Below, piece by piece: positions 16,087 to 24,612 of a stretch of DNA of 64,000 bases. Each line of letters opens with the position of its first letter. Within the stretch, counting starts at the first letter, position 1. The translations under genes and the position numbers were made by a program. This DNA is from CALGYY01 sp964585485 (lineage in GTDB: Bacteria > Bacteroidota > Bacteroidia > Bacteroidales > CAIWKO01), in NCBI GenBank assembly GCA_964585485.1, contig CAZPDS010000001.1, forward strand, positions 1-64,000, in the 5' to 3' direction. The notes under the pieces are model-generated. The model was not told where the DNA came from. It did not search any database and was given only the letters and a program-made list of their open reading frames with translations.

Positions 16087-18318
16087 TTAGCGAATAAACT
16101 GGAATTCGCAGCGACGGTTCAACTGGCGGCCTTCTTCCGTGGAATTTTCCACGCTGGGTTTCGAGAAACCACGGCCTTCGTACTGGATACGGCTGCGTTT
16201 CACACCGCGCGACACGAGGTAATCGGCCACGGTTTTAGCGCGTTTTTTTGACAGGAAGACGTTATAGGTCTCGGAGCCCATATTGTCGGTATGCCCGGTA
16301 ATCAACACTTTCCAACGCGGGTAGCTATTGAACAGATCCGCGTGGCGGTTGAGAATTTCGATGGCGTCGGGGCGGATAAAAGACTGGTCGAAATCAAAAT
16401 AGATATTCTCCAGGCGCACGTTCATTCCTTCGATCATATTATCGGTGAAGTTATCCGGTTGCACCACCGTGACCGCTTTGTGGGCACAACCGCTGGCGGT
16501 CACGTTTAAGCGATACGATGAAGCGGAGGGCAGGGTAACGGAGAAGGCGCCGGTGGAATCGGGAATAGCACGGGCCGCCACGGTACTTTCTTTAATGTCG
16601 ATGACCTCAATGGGGAACTGGAAGGGCGTGCCGGTGGCCTTATCGCGGATCACGCCACGGATAACGATGGGCGGCACCTTGGTGTTGTTTTCGGGACGAT
16701 AGGCGGAAGAGTAAACCGTTCCGGACTGCGATATGAGGGTAAGGTCATTGGTTTGACAGTCGAGGGGGTTAATCTCCATGTTGAAGGATTTCATGGACGG
16801 GAGGCTCAGCGCGAATTGCCCGATGCTATCGGAAAGTCCGCTGTAAACCGACTTTTTATCCGACACGTTCGTCACGTTAATATCGGCCTTCACCCCTTCG
16901 CCCGACGAGCCATCCTGCAGGTATCCCCACACGAAAACGGGGGCCACATTGGCCAGGAGGTCTTCCACTTTGAGGTTAAAGCGGGCGTGGTAGATATCCA
17001 TCCCACCGAAACCACCCTGACGGTCGGAGGAAAAGTAGCCATCGCCGCTCTGCGCCAGGATGAGATACATATCGTCACCCGCCGAGTTTAAAGGATAGCC
17101 CAGGTTAACGGGTGTAGCCCATTCACCGTTGGGTTTCAGTTTGGTGACAAAAATATCGTAGCCTCCGATGCTGTTGTGGCCACGGGAGCTGAAATACAGG
17201 GTTGAGTCGTCATAGAGGCAAGGTGCGTCTTCGCCAAAGCGGGTGTTAATCACCGGGCCCACGTTCACTGCTTCCGCCCAGGTGCCATCGTCGTTCAGAT
17301 GACTGGTGTAAATGTCGGACGAACCTTCGCCACCTTTTTTATCACTCACAAAATAAATGGTCTTGCGATCGCGGGAATAGGCGGCCGAGGGCTGGTGATA
17401 GCGCTTGCTGTTAATTTGTTTGCTGAGCTTGATGGGTTTGGTCCAGGCATTTTCTGTTTTTTGGCTTTCGCAGATGACATCCTGCCCGCCCCAGTTTTTG
17501 TAGATAGCGATGATTTTCCCATCGGCCGAAATGTCCACCGTGGCGTCGTTGGTATTTCCGTTCAGCGGCTTGCCGGGGTTTTCGGGAAACGACCAGATTC
17601 CGTTGGCACTTTTGTACGAGAAATAGATATCCTCAAAGTACATAAGATCGTATGGATTTATCTTACCGCCGGTGGTGTTTTTGCGCCGGGAAGTGAAGGC
17701 CAGGATGGTTTCGTCGCCGTTAACCACGGTGCAGTAATCATCCCACATGGAATTCACTTTTTCACTTAGGTTGGTGATGGTAGAAACGTTGCGGTTCTGG
17801 GTCAGCTTCTTTCCCGACTCACACTCCAGGATACGTTTATCGAGCCAGTCGGCTTCGGATTGCAAGTCCTGGGGACCAAGCGTAGCGCGGTATTGATTAT
17901 AGTACTTCATGGCCCGATCGTACTGTCCGTTGTACTGATACGCCTCCCCCATGTAGAGAAACAGGGCGTTGGAAATCGTGGAATCCAGCATGAAGGCATT
18001 CAGCAGGAAGGGAAGCGAGAGATTTTTGTAAAACGATTTCACATAGCAGATCCCAATTTTCAGGTTCACCCAGGCGTTGTTGTGGTTGAAATTATTGGCC
18101 TGGAGGTAGTAATCCAGGGCCTGAGCATAGGCGCCCTTAATATCCATATCGAGCAACTCATCGCCTTTCTTGATGTTCTTAATGGCCTTCTGCAATTCCT
18201 TTTTTTGATTCGGAAAATTCTGAAGGGTAAAGTCGATACTCTGCGACTGAGCAACAAGCGGAAAGAGCATGGCGGTAAGCAGGACAACCACCGTGAAAAA
18301 AGAATGAAAGCGCTTCAT
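16087..18318 (-). CDS. PorE-like OmpA family protein (TPR, beta-propeller, CRD, OmpA)
   Basis: The 743-residue product has a type I signal peptide (MKRFHSFFTVVVLLTAMLF, then VAQSQS). Domain order: helical TPR region (about 30-160), PD40/WD40-like propeller blades such as YFVSDKKGGEGSSDIY (about 190-450), a carboxypeptidase-like regulatory domain (about 460-620) and a C-terminal OmpA domain (VRLENIYFDFDQSFIRPDAI, TGHTDNMGSETYN, LSKKRA). This order is that of PorE, which links the T9SS to peptidoglycan; PorE of Porphyromonas is a lipoprotein, while this protein lacks a lipobox. The start at 18318 is set by the signal peptide; the upstream in-frame ATG would run through a hairpin at 18360-18387. 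A close tandem paralogue follows upstream. Confidence 0.85.
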   Translation of the reverse strand: MKRFHSFFTVVVLLTAMLFPLVAQSQSIDFTLQNFPNQKKELQKAIKNIKKGDELLDMDIKGAYAQALDYYLQANNFNHNNAWVNLKIGICYVKSFYKNLSLPFLLNAFMLDSTISNALFLYMGEAYQYNGQYDRAMKYYNQYRATLGPQDLQSEADWLDKRILECESGKKLTQNRNVSTITNLSEKVNSMWDDYCTVVNGDETILAFTSRRKNTTGGKINPYDLMYFEDIYFSYKSANGIWSFPENPGKPLNGNTNDATVDISADGKIIAIYKNWGGQDVICESQKTENAWTKPIKLSKQINSKRYHQPSAAYSRDRKTIYFVSDKKGGEGSSDIYTSHLNDDGTWAEAVNVGPVINTRFGEDAPCLYDDSTLYFSSRGHNSIGGYDIFVTKLKPNGEWATPVNLGYPLNSAGDDMYLILAQSGDGYFSSDRQGGFGGMDIYHARFNLKVEDLLANVAPVFVWGYLQDGSSGEGVKADINVTNVSDKKSVYSGLSDSIGQFALSLPSMKSFNMEINPLDCQTNDLTLISQSGTVYSSAYRPENNTKVPPIVIRGVIRDKATGTPFQFPIEVIDIKESTVAARAIPDSTGAFSVTLPSASSYRLNVTASGCAHKAVTVVQPDNFTDNMIEGMNVRLENIYFDFDQSFIRPDAIEILNRHADLFNSYPRWKVLITGHTDNMGSETYNVFLSKKRAKTVADYLVSRGVKRSRIQYEGRGFSKPSVENSTEEGRQLNRRCEFQFIR

Positions 18319-18359
18319 GATGAAGAATGGTTTGAGATTAAAAGGCACTTTAAACATGA

Positions 18360-18387
18360 AAGGCCTTGCCGTTGCCGGCAAAGCCTT
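18360..18387 (-). other. Stable 12-bp hairpin with GCAA tetraloop between the two PorE-like genes
   Basis: Read on the minus strand, AAGGCTTTGCCG pairs with CGGCAAGGCCTT (one T-G wobble), closed by a GCAA loop of the GNRA type. It sits in the 102-nt gap between the paralogues. No U-tract follows, so it may be an mRNA processing or stability element rather than a terminator. Confidence 0.6.
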
Positions 18388-18420
18388 ATGAAATATAATT
18401 CTATATATTAATACAAATCA

Positions 18421-20475
18421 TTATTTACTAATAATCTTGAATTCCGTACGACGGTTTAACTGACGACCTTCTTCGGTATCGTTCGTGGCCACAGGTTTAT
18501 CGAAGCCATAACCGGCATAGGTCAGGCGGTCGGCTTTAATGCCTTTGCCCACCAGCCAGTCAACCACAGCTTTGGCGCGGTTTTGCGAAAGGGTCTTGTT
18601 GTAAGCAGCAGAGCCCTTGTTGTCGGTATGGCCGGAGATTTCGATTTTTACGGTTGGCAGATCGTTGAGGAATTTGAGCAGGCGTTCCAGTTCGGTCACG
18701 GATTCTTTGCGGAGGGTTGCTTTATCAAAGTCGAAGAAGATGTTGTTTAGCACGATGGTACTTCCGACTTCCACTTTCTTCAGTTCGATATTTTTCTCCA
18801 CTTCGCGGTAGGAGGTCGTTGGCGGGATCAGGAAGTGCTCGGAATGGAAGAGGTAACCCTCGGCTTTCACCACCAGGCCATAATCTTTTCCGGAGGGCAG
18901 GGTAACGAGGTACTTGCCGGTTTTGCTGTTGGATTCGAAATTGGAGATAACCTCATCGGTGCCCAGGTCGGTAATTTCGATAACGGCGCCCACGGGCAGG
19001 CGGGTGAGTTCATCGGAGATGATCCCTTTGAGGAGGGTGAGCTGGTTGTCTTTGATTTCCAGCGGGGCTTCAATAACGATTTCGCTCACCGGTGCCGTCT
19101 GGCTGGCCAGCAGATTATCTTCGGTATTATTGATAACCGGCTTCTCGGCGCCCAGGAAGGTAATAAGGTAGAGGTCCTGTCCGCCCAGGCCTTCGGGTTT
19201 AACGGAGCTATAGTAGCCGTGAATTCCGCTGGCAGAGATGGAGAAAAACACATCGTCATCGGCCGAGTTGATGGGATAGCCAATATTTTCCGGTTCCGAC
19301 CACACACCGTTCTCGTAGGTAGACTTAAAGATATCCAGCCCGCCCATCGTGCGATGGCCCTGTGAACTAAAATAAATAGTTTTACCGTTGGGGTGCATGA
19401 AGACGCCTTCTTCTTCGTGCTTGCTGTTCACCGCGGCGCCGAGGTTCACGGGCTCGGCCCATTTGCCTTTTTTATCTTTTTTAGCCATCCAGATATCGCT
19501 GCCCCCGAAACCGCCTTCGCGGTCACTGACGAAATATAGCGTACGTCCATCGGGCGAGAAGGTTGCGGAAGATTCGTGGTCCTTGGTATTGATGGTTTTG
19601 GGCAACTTTTCGGGTTTCGACCAGGTATCGCCTTTTAATTTGCACTGGTAAATATCGCCACCGTTCGATCCTTTGTAGGTGAGCAGTGTCTGGCCATCGG
19701 GCGAAAGGCCTACGGTAGCATCGTGTTTGGTTCCATTAAGCGGTTTCACCGGGTTTTTCGGCGCATTCCACTCACCGTTGACCTTGTCGGAGAAATACAC
19801 GTCTTCGTAGTATTTGAGGTCGTTAGGATCGCGTTTTTTGCCGGTGGTATTATCACGGCGGGAGGTGAAAAAGATGGAGGATTCGTCGGCCGTGATCAGG
19901 GGCGAATATTCCGGAAAGGTTGAATTAACGATACTTCCCAGGTTATCGATAAAGACCCGGGCCGGGTTTTTCACCAATTCCTTACCCACGTTACACTCGT
20001 TGATTTTCTTTTCGATGACAGGGCCTTCGGTTGCAATAACATCGGGTGAGGCCACGCTGCGAAACTCCTGATAGAACTGAATGGCCTTATCAAATTCGAG
20101 GTTCAGGTGATAGGCTTTGGCCAGCAGGTATTTCACGTCGGAGGCCACTGTGGGGCGGAGGGCCATGGCTTTTTCGAGGTAGGGAATCGACTTGATTTTT
20201 TGCATGGAAGCCAGGTAGCAACGGCCGATTTTGTAGTTCAGTTCGGCATTGTTGGGGTTGAATTCCTGGGCTTTCAGAAAATATGTCAGCGCGGTGGTGT
20301 ACATGCCCTGCCCCAGCAAGTAATTCTTGTTGCCCTGTTTCAGGTTGGCTTTGGCTTCGTTGAGCTCTTTGGCCTTATCCGGGAAATTGCTCTTGTCGAA
20401 TTCGACATCCTGAGCCTGAAGACCGAAGACGGACAGAAGGCAAAAAATAAAGAGGAAGAGGATATGCTTTTTCAT
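18421..20475 (-). CDS. PorE-like OmpA family protein (TPR, beta-propeller, CRD, OmpA)
   Basis: The 684-residue product has a signal peptide (MKKHILFLFIFCLLSVFGLQ, then AQDVEF) and the same four-part layout as its downstream neighbour: TPR (about 30-150), PD40 propeller with blades such as YFVSDREGGFGGSDIW and YFSSQGHRTMGGLDIF, a regulatory-like beta domain (about 470-560), and an OmpA domain with FFDFDKATLRKES, SGHTDNKGSAAYN and LSQNRAKAV. The Asp and Arg that bind diaminopimelate in OmpA domains are present (HTDN, NRAK). It should sit in the outer membrane or periplasm and bind peptidoglycan, probably as a T9SS accessory. It follows the TPR gene after 23 nt and is probably co-transcribed with it. 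Confidence 0.87.
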   Translation of the reverse strand: MKKHILFLFIFCLLSVFGLQAQDVEFDKSNFPDKAKELNEAKANLKQGNKNYLLGQGMYTTALTYFLKAQEFNPNNAELNYKIGRCYLASMQKIKSIPYLEKAMALRPTVASDVKYLLAKAYHLNLEFDKAIQFYQEFRSVASPDVIATEGPVIEKKINECNVGKELVKNPARVFIDNLGSIVNSTFPEYSPLITADESSIFFTSRRDNTTGKKRDPNDLKYYEDVYFSDKVNGEWNAPKNPVKPLNGTKHDATVGLSPDGQTLLTYKGSNGGDIYQCKLKGDTWSKPEKLPKTINTKDHESSATFSPDGRTLYFVSDREGGFGGSDIWMAKKDKKGKWAEPVNLGAAVNSKHEEEGVFMHPNGKTIYFSSQGHRTMGGLDIFKSTYENGVWSEPENIGYPINSADDDVFFSISASGIHGYYSSVKPEGLGGQDLYLITFLGAEKPVINNTEDNLLASQTAPVSEIVIEAPLEIKDNQLTLLKGIISDELTRLPVGAVIEITDLGTDEVISNFESNSKTGKYLVTLPSGKDYGLVVKAEGYLFHSEHFLIPPTTSYREVEKNIELKKVEVGSTIVLNNIFFDFDKATLRKESVTELERLLKFLNDLPTVKIEISGHTDNKGSAAYNKTLSQNRAKAVVDWLVGKGIKADRLTYAGYGFDKPVATNDTEEGRQLNRRTEFKIISK

Positions 20476-20498
20476 ACTGCGTTGTTTTTTATTTCGGA

Positions 20499-21551
20499 TT
20501 ATTTACACTGAAGTTTCACATAGTTATCGCCGGAGCTTACGCCAAGGCTGGCTGCTGTTTTCCAATCCGCGCAGGCTTCAGCAGATTTTCTCATCATCTC
20601 GTAAGAAATACCGCGGTTCAGGTAAGCATAACCGTAGGAGGCATTCAGTTCAATGGCCTTGTTAAAATCTTCCACCGCTGCACTATAATTGCCCTGCTTG
20701 TACTTCGCGTTGCCACGGTTGTTGTAGGCATAGGCGTAGTCGGGCTTTAGGCGGATGGCTTCGGTGTAATCCTTAATAGCCATTTCGTACTCGCCCATTT
20801 CAAACCAGGCGGTACCACGGTTGTTGATAGCGATGTAATAATCCGGCTGGATTTCTACGGCGGCTGTGTAGGCTTCAACCGCACCCTGAAAATCCTTCAA
20901 TTTTTTCTTTGCGCTGCCCAGGTTGTTGTAGCCAAAGGCCATGCTTTTATTATGCTTAACGGCCATCTGGTAGTCGTCGCGTGCTTCTTCGTATTTTTCC
21001 TGTTTAATTTTTGCGCTGGCCCTGTCGTTGTAGGCGTAGGCGTAGTCCGGCTTAATCTGAATGGCGTTGGTGAAATCGCCGATGGCCATATCGTATTCGC
21101 CACGCTCAAAGTAAAGCCCACCGCGGTAGTAATACGCCTGGGCGTGATTGGCATCCATCTCGATGGCTTTGTTGTAATCGGCGAAAGCACCGTCTTTATC
21201 CGCCAGCTCGTAGCGGGCTTTACCACGGTTAAAGAAGGATTTGGCCGTTGCGTGGATAGCAATGGATTTATCAAAATCTTCGATAGCCCCTTTGAAATCG
21301 CGGGTTTCAATTTTCACCACGCCGCGGTTGTAATAGGCTTTCTCCAGGCTGGGTTTGGCGGTAATTGCATCTGTAAAGCGTTGCAGTGCTTCCGGCCACA
21401 TTTTTTGCTCAAAGAGCCGAACGCCTTCGTTGTAGAGTCTTTCAGCCTTCTGGTCGTCACCGTCTTTAAACAGTGTATCCACCTTTGTATCCTGAGCGAA
21501 CAGCATCCCGCTCAACAGTACAAACGAAATCAGGAAAAAGAATTTTCTCAT
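20499..21551 (-). CDS. Secreted tetratricopeptide-repeat protein
   Basis: The 350-residue product has a signal peptide (MRKFFFLISFVLLSGMLFA) and then an almost uninterrupted array of about eight 34-residue TPR units with the W/LGY/A/P pattern, for example AYYNRGVVKIETRDFKGAIE and AYAYNNRGNAKYKQGNYSAA. TPR arrays bind proteins; with two PorE-like genes downstream in the same operon, a periplasmic scaffold role at the envelope is likely but not shown. A promoter with both -33 and -7 elements lies upstream at 21584-21616, so this is probably the first gene of the operon. Confidence 0.85.
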   Translation of the reverse strand: MRKFFFLISFVLLSGMLFAQDTKVDTLFKDGDDQKAERLYNEGVRLFEQKMWPEALQRFTDAITAKPSLEKAYYNRGVVKIETRDFKGAIEDFDKSIAIHATAKSFFNRGKARYELADKDGAFADYNKAIEMDANHAQAYYYRGGLYFERGEYDMAIGDFTNAIQIKPDYAYAYNDRASAKIKQEKYEEARDDYQMAVKHNKSMAFGYNNLGSAKKKLKDFQGAVEAYTAAVEIQPDYYIAINNRGTAWFEMGEYEMAIKDYTEAIRLKPDYAYAYNNRGNAKYKQGNYSAAVEDFNKAIELNASYGYAYLNRGISYEMMRKSAEACADWKTAASLGVSSGDNYVKLQCK

Positions 21552-21583
21552 AGCTATGAATTTTTGATTTTTTCTAACCGCGG

Positions 21584-21616
21584 CAAAGTTAATAAAAATT
21601 TAATTTAATAAACCAA
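21584..21616 (-). promoter_or_regulatory. Bacteroidota promoter of the TPR/PorE-like operon
   Basis: On the minus strand TTTTGG (TTG at 21616-21614) is followed after 22 nt by TAACTTTG (21591-21584). The ATG is 33 nt further on. Spacing and both elements fit the Bacteroidota consensus. Confidence 0.65.
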
Positions 21617-21634
21617 AATATATCCGGCTGTCAT

Positions 21635-22501
21635 TCAAAAGTTTCTAAACATAAAGTCGAGCAGGTAAAAAATAAGCAGCAGGATGCCGGCCAAACTGTT
21701 GCTCAGCGCGAAGATTCTTCCGAAGCGCTGGGTAATGCCGCCCTTGGTTTTCCAATGCTGCACCAACAACAGAGCGCAAAAAAACCCAGCGCCCAACGCC
21801 AAAATCCAGGAGTGATGACCCCGCCACAGAATGATCAGCAAGATAAAGAGGGACATTAGGTGTGAAAGGGCCGAGATCCAGCGGGCTCTTTTCTCGCCGA
21901 GCACGGCCGGGATGGATTTTAGGTGGTTTTCCACATCGAACGAGCGGTCCTGGAGGGCATAAAGAATATCAAACCCCCCTACCCAGAAAATCACCAACGC
22001 GGTATACAGCAAGGGTTGCAGGGCGAAATGCCCGCACACCGCGAGGTAGGCACCGATGGGCGCCATGGCCAGGCCAAGCCCGAGAACATAATGCGCCAGT
22101 GCAGTGAAGCGCTTGGTGTAGCTGTAGCCTAAGATGATCAATAAAGCCAGTGGGGAGAGATAGAGGCACAGCCGATTGATAAAGGCCGTGCAGAGGATAA
22201 ATCCGGCGCAGCACAGGAGGGTAAAAAGCAAAGCGGCCCGCGGAGAGATACGACCTGCCGGGATTTCCCGTTGCGCGGTGCGTGGATTTTTTTGGTCGAT
22301 GAAGCGATCGGCCCAGCGATTAAAAGCCATGGCAGCGCTACGGGCAAAAACCATACAGCCAAGTACCAGCAAAAACAGCCGGGGGCTGAAGGTGCGACCA
22401 CATTCTTCCCAGCCAATCAGGAAACCAATAACGGCAAAAGGAAGAGCAAAAAGGGTGTGACTGAACTTAATCAACGAAAACCACGCGCTGAAAGGCTGCA
22501 T
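21635..22501 (-). CDS. UbiA-family polyprenyltransferase
   Basis: The 288-residue protein has about eight hydrophobic segments and both aspartate-rich prenyl-diphosphate motifs: FNRWADRFIDQKN (NxxxDxxxD) near residue 60, and GGFDILYALQDRSFD near 180. It should attach a polyprenyl chain to an aromatic acceptor in the inner membrane, in quinone synthesis. UbiA (4-hydroxybenzoate) and MqnP (futalosine route to menaquinone) share this layout and are hard to separate by eye. Bacteroidota usually make menaquinone, so I favour a menaquinone role; no other pathway gene is adjacent. Confidence 0.85.
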   Translation of the reverse strand: MQPFSAWFSLIKFSHTLFALPFAVIGFLIGWEECGRTFSPRLFLLVLGCMVFARSAAMAFNRWADRFIDQKNPRTAQREIPAGRISPRAALLFTLLCCAGFILCTAFINRLCLYLSPLALLIILGYSYTKRFTALAHYVLGLGLAMAPIGAYLAVCGHFALQPLLYTALVIFWVGGFDILYALQDRSFDVENHLKSIPAVLGEKRARWISALSHLMSLFILLIILWRGHHSWILALGAGFFCALLLVQHWKTKGGITQRFGRIFALSNSLAGILLLIFYLLDFMFRNF

Positions 22502-22563
22502 AGAAGATCAGGGTGAAAGGCCGCATAAAAGTAAGGTTTTTTTTTCGATATAAAATTAAGCGC

Positions 22564-22571
22564 TACCTTTG
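22564..22571 (+). promoter_or_regulatory. Bacteroidota -7 box for the YjbR-like gene
   Basis: TACCTTTG, 17 nt before the ATG at 22588. A T-rich run but no TTG lies at the -33 position. Confidence 0.55.
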
Positions 22572-22587
22572 TATGTGACTATTTGCT

Positions 22588-22944
22588 ATGAATATTGAGG
22601 ATTTCAGGAACTATTGCCTGCTGAAAAGGGGTGTTACGGAAGGTTTTCCGTTCGACGAAACCACACTTGTATTTAAAGTGATGGGGAAAATGTTCGCGCT
22701 TACCAGTCTGGACACGGCGTTCCGCGTGTCGCTGAAAACGACGCCCGATGAAGGGGAGCGGCTCCGATCGGCCTACCCCTGCATTACGGCAGCGCCGCAC
22801 ATGAGCAAAGTGCATTGGATCATGGCGGGCCCTGACATAAGCTTCGATGATGGCATACTGAAAAGCCTGATCGATCGTTCGTACGATTTGGTTGTTGCCG
22901 GGCTGACCCGCAAACTTAAAAATGAATTAAATTCAGCTATATGA
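22588..22944 (+). CDS. MmcQ/YjbR family protein
   Basis: The 118-residue product matches the YjbR fold family: MNIEDFRNYCLLKRGVTEGF, then FPFDETTLVFKVMGKMFAL, and the closing segment with the conserved H/W-rich KVHWIMAGPD and SYDLVVAGLTRKLK. The family has a double-wing DNA-binding-like fold, but its cellular role is not established. Length is typical. The stop overlaps the start of the next gene by 4 nt (ATGA), so the pair is translationally coupled. Confidence 0.85.
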   Translation: MNIEDFRNYCLLKRGVTEGFPFDETTLVFKVMGKMFALTSLDTAFRVSLKTTPDEGERLRSAYPCITAAPHMSKVHWIMAGPDISFDDGILKSLIDRSYDLVVAGLTRKLKNELNSAI

Positions 22945-23465
22945 TGAAGTATATCAGCGTTCTTCTTCTGGTGGTTCTGAGCGGGCTGATGCCGGTTTCT
23001 GCACAGAAAAATGTACTTATTCTGGAAAACCAGGCCACCAAAAAGATGTTCAAATATTATGAAGGCGACAAGATTGAAGTGCGCACCACCGACAGTCTCA
23101 CGGTGAAAGGGATGATATCCGCAGTGCGCGACAGTGCCGTCGTGCTTGACTTTTACACGGAGCTACGCCTTGACAAAATCCGCGAGGTTCAGCGAAACCG
23201 GATGATTGTCAATGTTCTCTCGAAAGTGCTGATGATTGGCGGTGTTGGGCTGGTGGCCGTTGTGGGCATCAGTGAGGCGGTTGCCGGAACGGGCAATCTT
23301 AACATGAACCTGCTGTATGCCGGCGCCGGCGGCGCTGCTGCGGGGGCTCTGCTCATCCCCTTACAAAAATCTCATCATTACATCGGTCCAACGCAATGGA
23401 AGCTTAAAGTGGTGCCGGTGGAAAAAGATTTCAACTACCAGAAAAACAAGACGATCACCTTTTAA
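22941..23465 (+). CDS. Exported or membrane protein of unknown function
   Basis: I do not recognise a family. The 174-residue product starts with a signal peptide (MKYISVLLLVVLSGLMPVSA). A basic, beta-rich segment follows (KMFKYYEGDKIEVRTTD, LTVKGMISAVRDSAVVLDFY) that reads like a small barrel domain, then two hydrophobic helices (VLMIGGVGLVAVVGISEAVA and LYAGAGGAAAGALLIPL) and a short tail. The start may be either of two adjacent ATGs (22941 or 22944). It is coupled to the YjbR-like gene and followed after 14 nt by meaB. Confidence 0.65.
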   Translation: MMKYISVLLLVVLSGLMPVSAQKNVLILENQATKKMFKYYEGDKIEVRTTDSLTVKGMISAVRDSAVVLDFYTELRLDKIREVQRNRMIVNVLSKVLMIGGVGLVAVVGISEAVAGTGNLNMNLLYAGAGGAAAGALLIPLQKSHHYIGPTQWKLKVVPVEKDFNYQKNKTITF

Positions 23466-23479
23466 ACCGGATTCGCAGG

Positions 23480-24583
23480 ATGAGCAAGAAAAAACCCACC
23501 GAAAAATCCGCCTTATCGGTACAGCCGGGTATCGAGCAACCGTCGCAGGTTAGCCACGACGCCGTGCACCGGCTGCGTCAATCCCGGAAGCTTCATTATT
23601 CTGAGGAGGAGTTGTACGATGGCATACGGTCGTACAACCGCACCCTGCTCAGCAAAGCCATCACCCTGATTGAAAGCACCCGTCCGGAGGATCAGCAAGT
23701 AGCCCAAAAGCTGATTGAACGTTGCCTCCCGCATTCAGGGCAATCGATCCGCATTGGAATTACCGGGGTTCCGGGCGTTGGAAAAAGCACTTTTATTGAA
23801 GCCTTTGGTATTTACCTGACGCGGACGGGACATAAACTGGCCGTGCTCGCCATCGATCCCAGCAGCAGCCGCACCCGCGGCAGTATACTGGGCGATAAAA
23901 CCCGCATGGAAGACCTTTCGCGCGACGCTAATGCTTTTATCCGCCCCTCCCCTTCGGCCGGTACGCTTGGCGGAGTAGCCCGGAAAACCTGGGAAACCGT
24001 GGTGTTATGCGAAGCCGCTGGTTTCGATGTCATACTGATCGAAACCGTGGGTGTAGGCCAATCCGAGACGGAGGTACATTCCATGGTGGATTTCTTCCTT
24101 TTGCTGATGCTGGCGGGTGCCGGAGATGAGCTTCAGGGCATTAAGCGTGGAATTATGGAAATGGCCGATACCATTGTGATTAATAAGGCCGACGGGGAGA
24201 ACATTCTGAAAGCCCGTACGGCCGCTGTTGAATACCGCAATGCCCTCTCCCTGTTCCCCCGCGGTGAATCCAACTGGCAACCGCCTGTTCTAACCTGTTC
24301 GGCCAAGTTCAATACCGACGTGGAGTCTGTCTGGCAGGTTATTGAAGAGTATAAAACACATACCAACGCCAACGGTTTTTTCGCCGCAAAACGCCGCACC
24401 CAGTCCAAAATCCGGATGCATCAGTCCATTGCGGAGCAACTAAACGCCCGTTTTTATCACAACAAGCAAATAGCCGCCCTTATTCCTTCTTACGAAAAAG
24501 CCCTGGCGGCGCAAAAAATCAGCGCCTACGAAGCGGCACGGGAATTACTTGAAAAATACAATGCGGAGACTGAGGCCGGATGA
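23480..24583 (+). CDS. meaB: Methylmalonyl-CoA mutase-associated GTPase MeaB
   Basis: The 367-residue product is a G3E-family GTPase. Visible motifs: P-loop GVPGVGKST at 96-104, AIDPSSSRTRGSILGDKTRM, DVILIETVGVGQSE (Walker B region) and the guanine-specificity motif NKAD. A long helical C-terminal dimerisation arm is present. MeaB protects and reloads adenosylcobalamin-dependent methylmalonyl-CoA mutase in propionate metabolism. The mutase subunits are not in this window. It ends tail to tail with the M28 peptidase gene, 29 nt apart, with no obvious terminator. Confidence 0.93.
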   Translation: MSKKKPTEKSALSVQPGIEQPSQVSHDAVHRLRQSRKLHYSEEELYDGIRSYNRTLLSKAITLIESTRPEDQQVAQKLIERCLPHSGQSIRIGITGVPGVGKSTFIEAFGIYLTRTGHKLAVLAIDPSSSRTRGSILGDKTRMEDLSRDANAFIRPSPSAGTLGGVARKTWETVVLCEAAGFDVILIETVGVGQSETEVHSMVDFFLLLMLAGAGDELQGIKRGIMEMADTIVINKADGENILKARTAAVEYRNALSLFPRGESNWQPPVLTCSAKFNTDVESVWQVIEEYKTHTNANGFFAAKRRTQSKIRMHQSIAEQLNARFYHNKQIAALIPSYEKALAAQKISAYEAARELLEKYNAETEAG

Positions 24584-24612
24584 ATCCCGCCTGGTCCCTG
24601 GGCGTTAATTCT

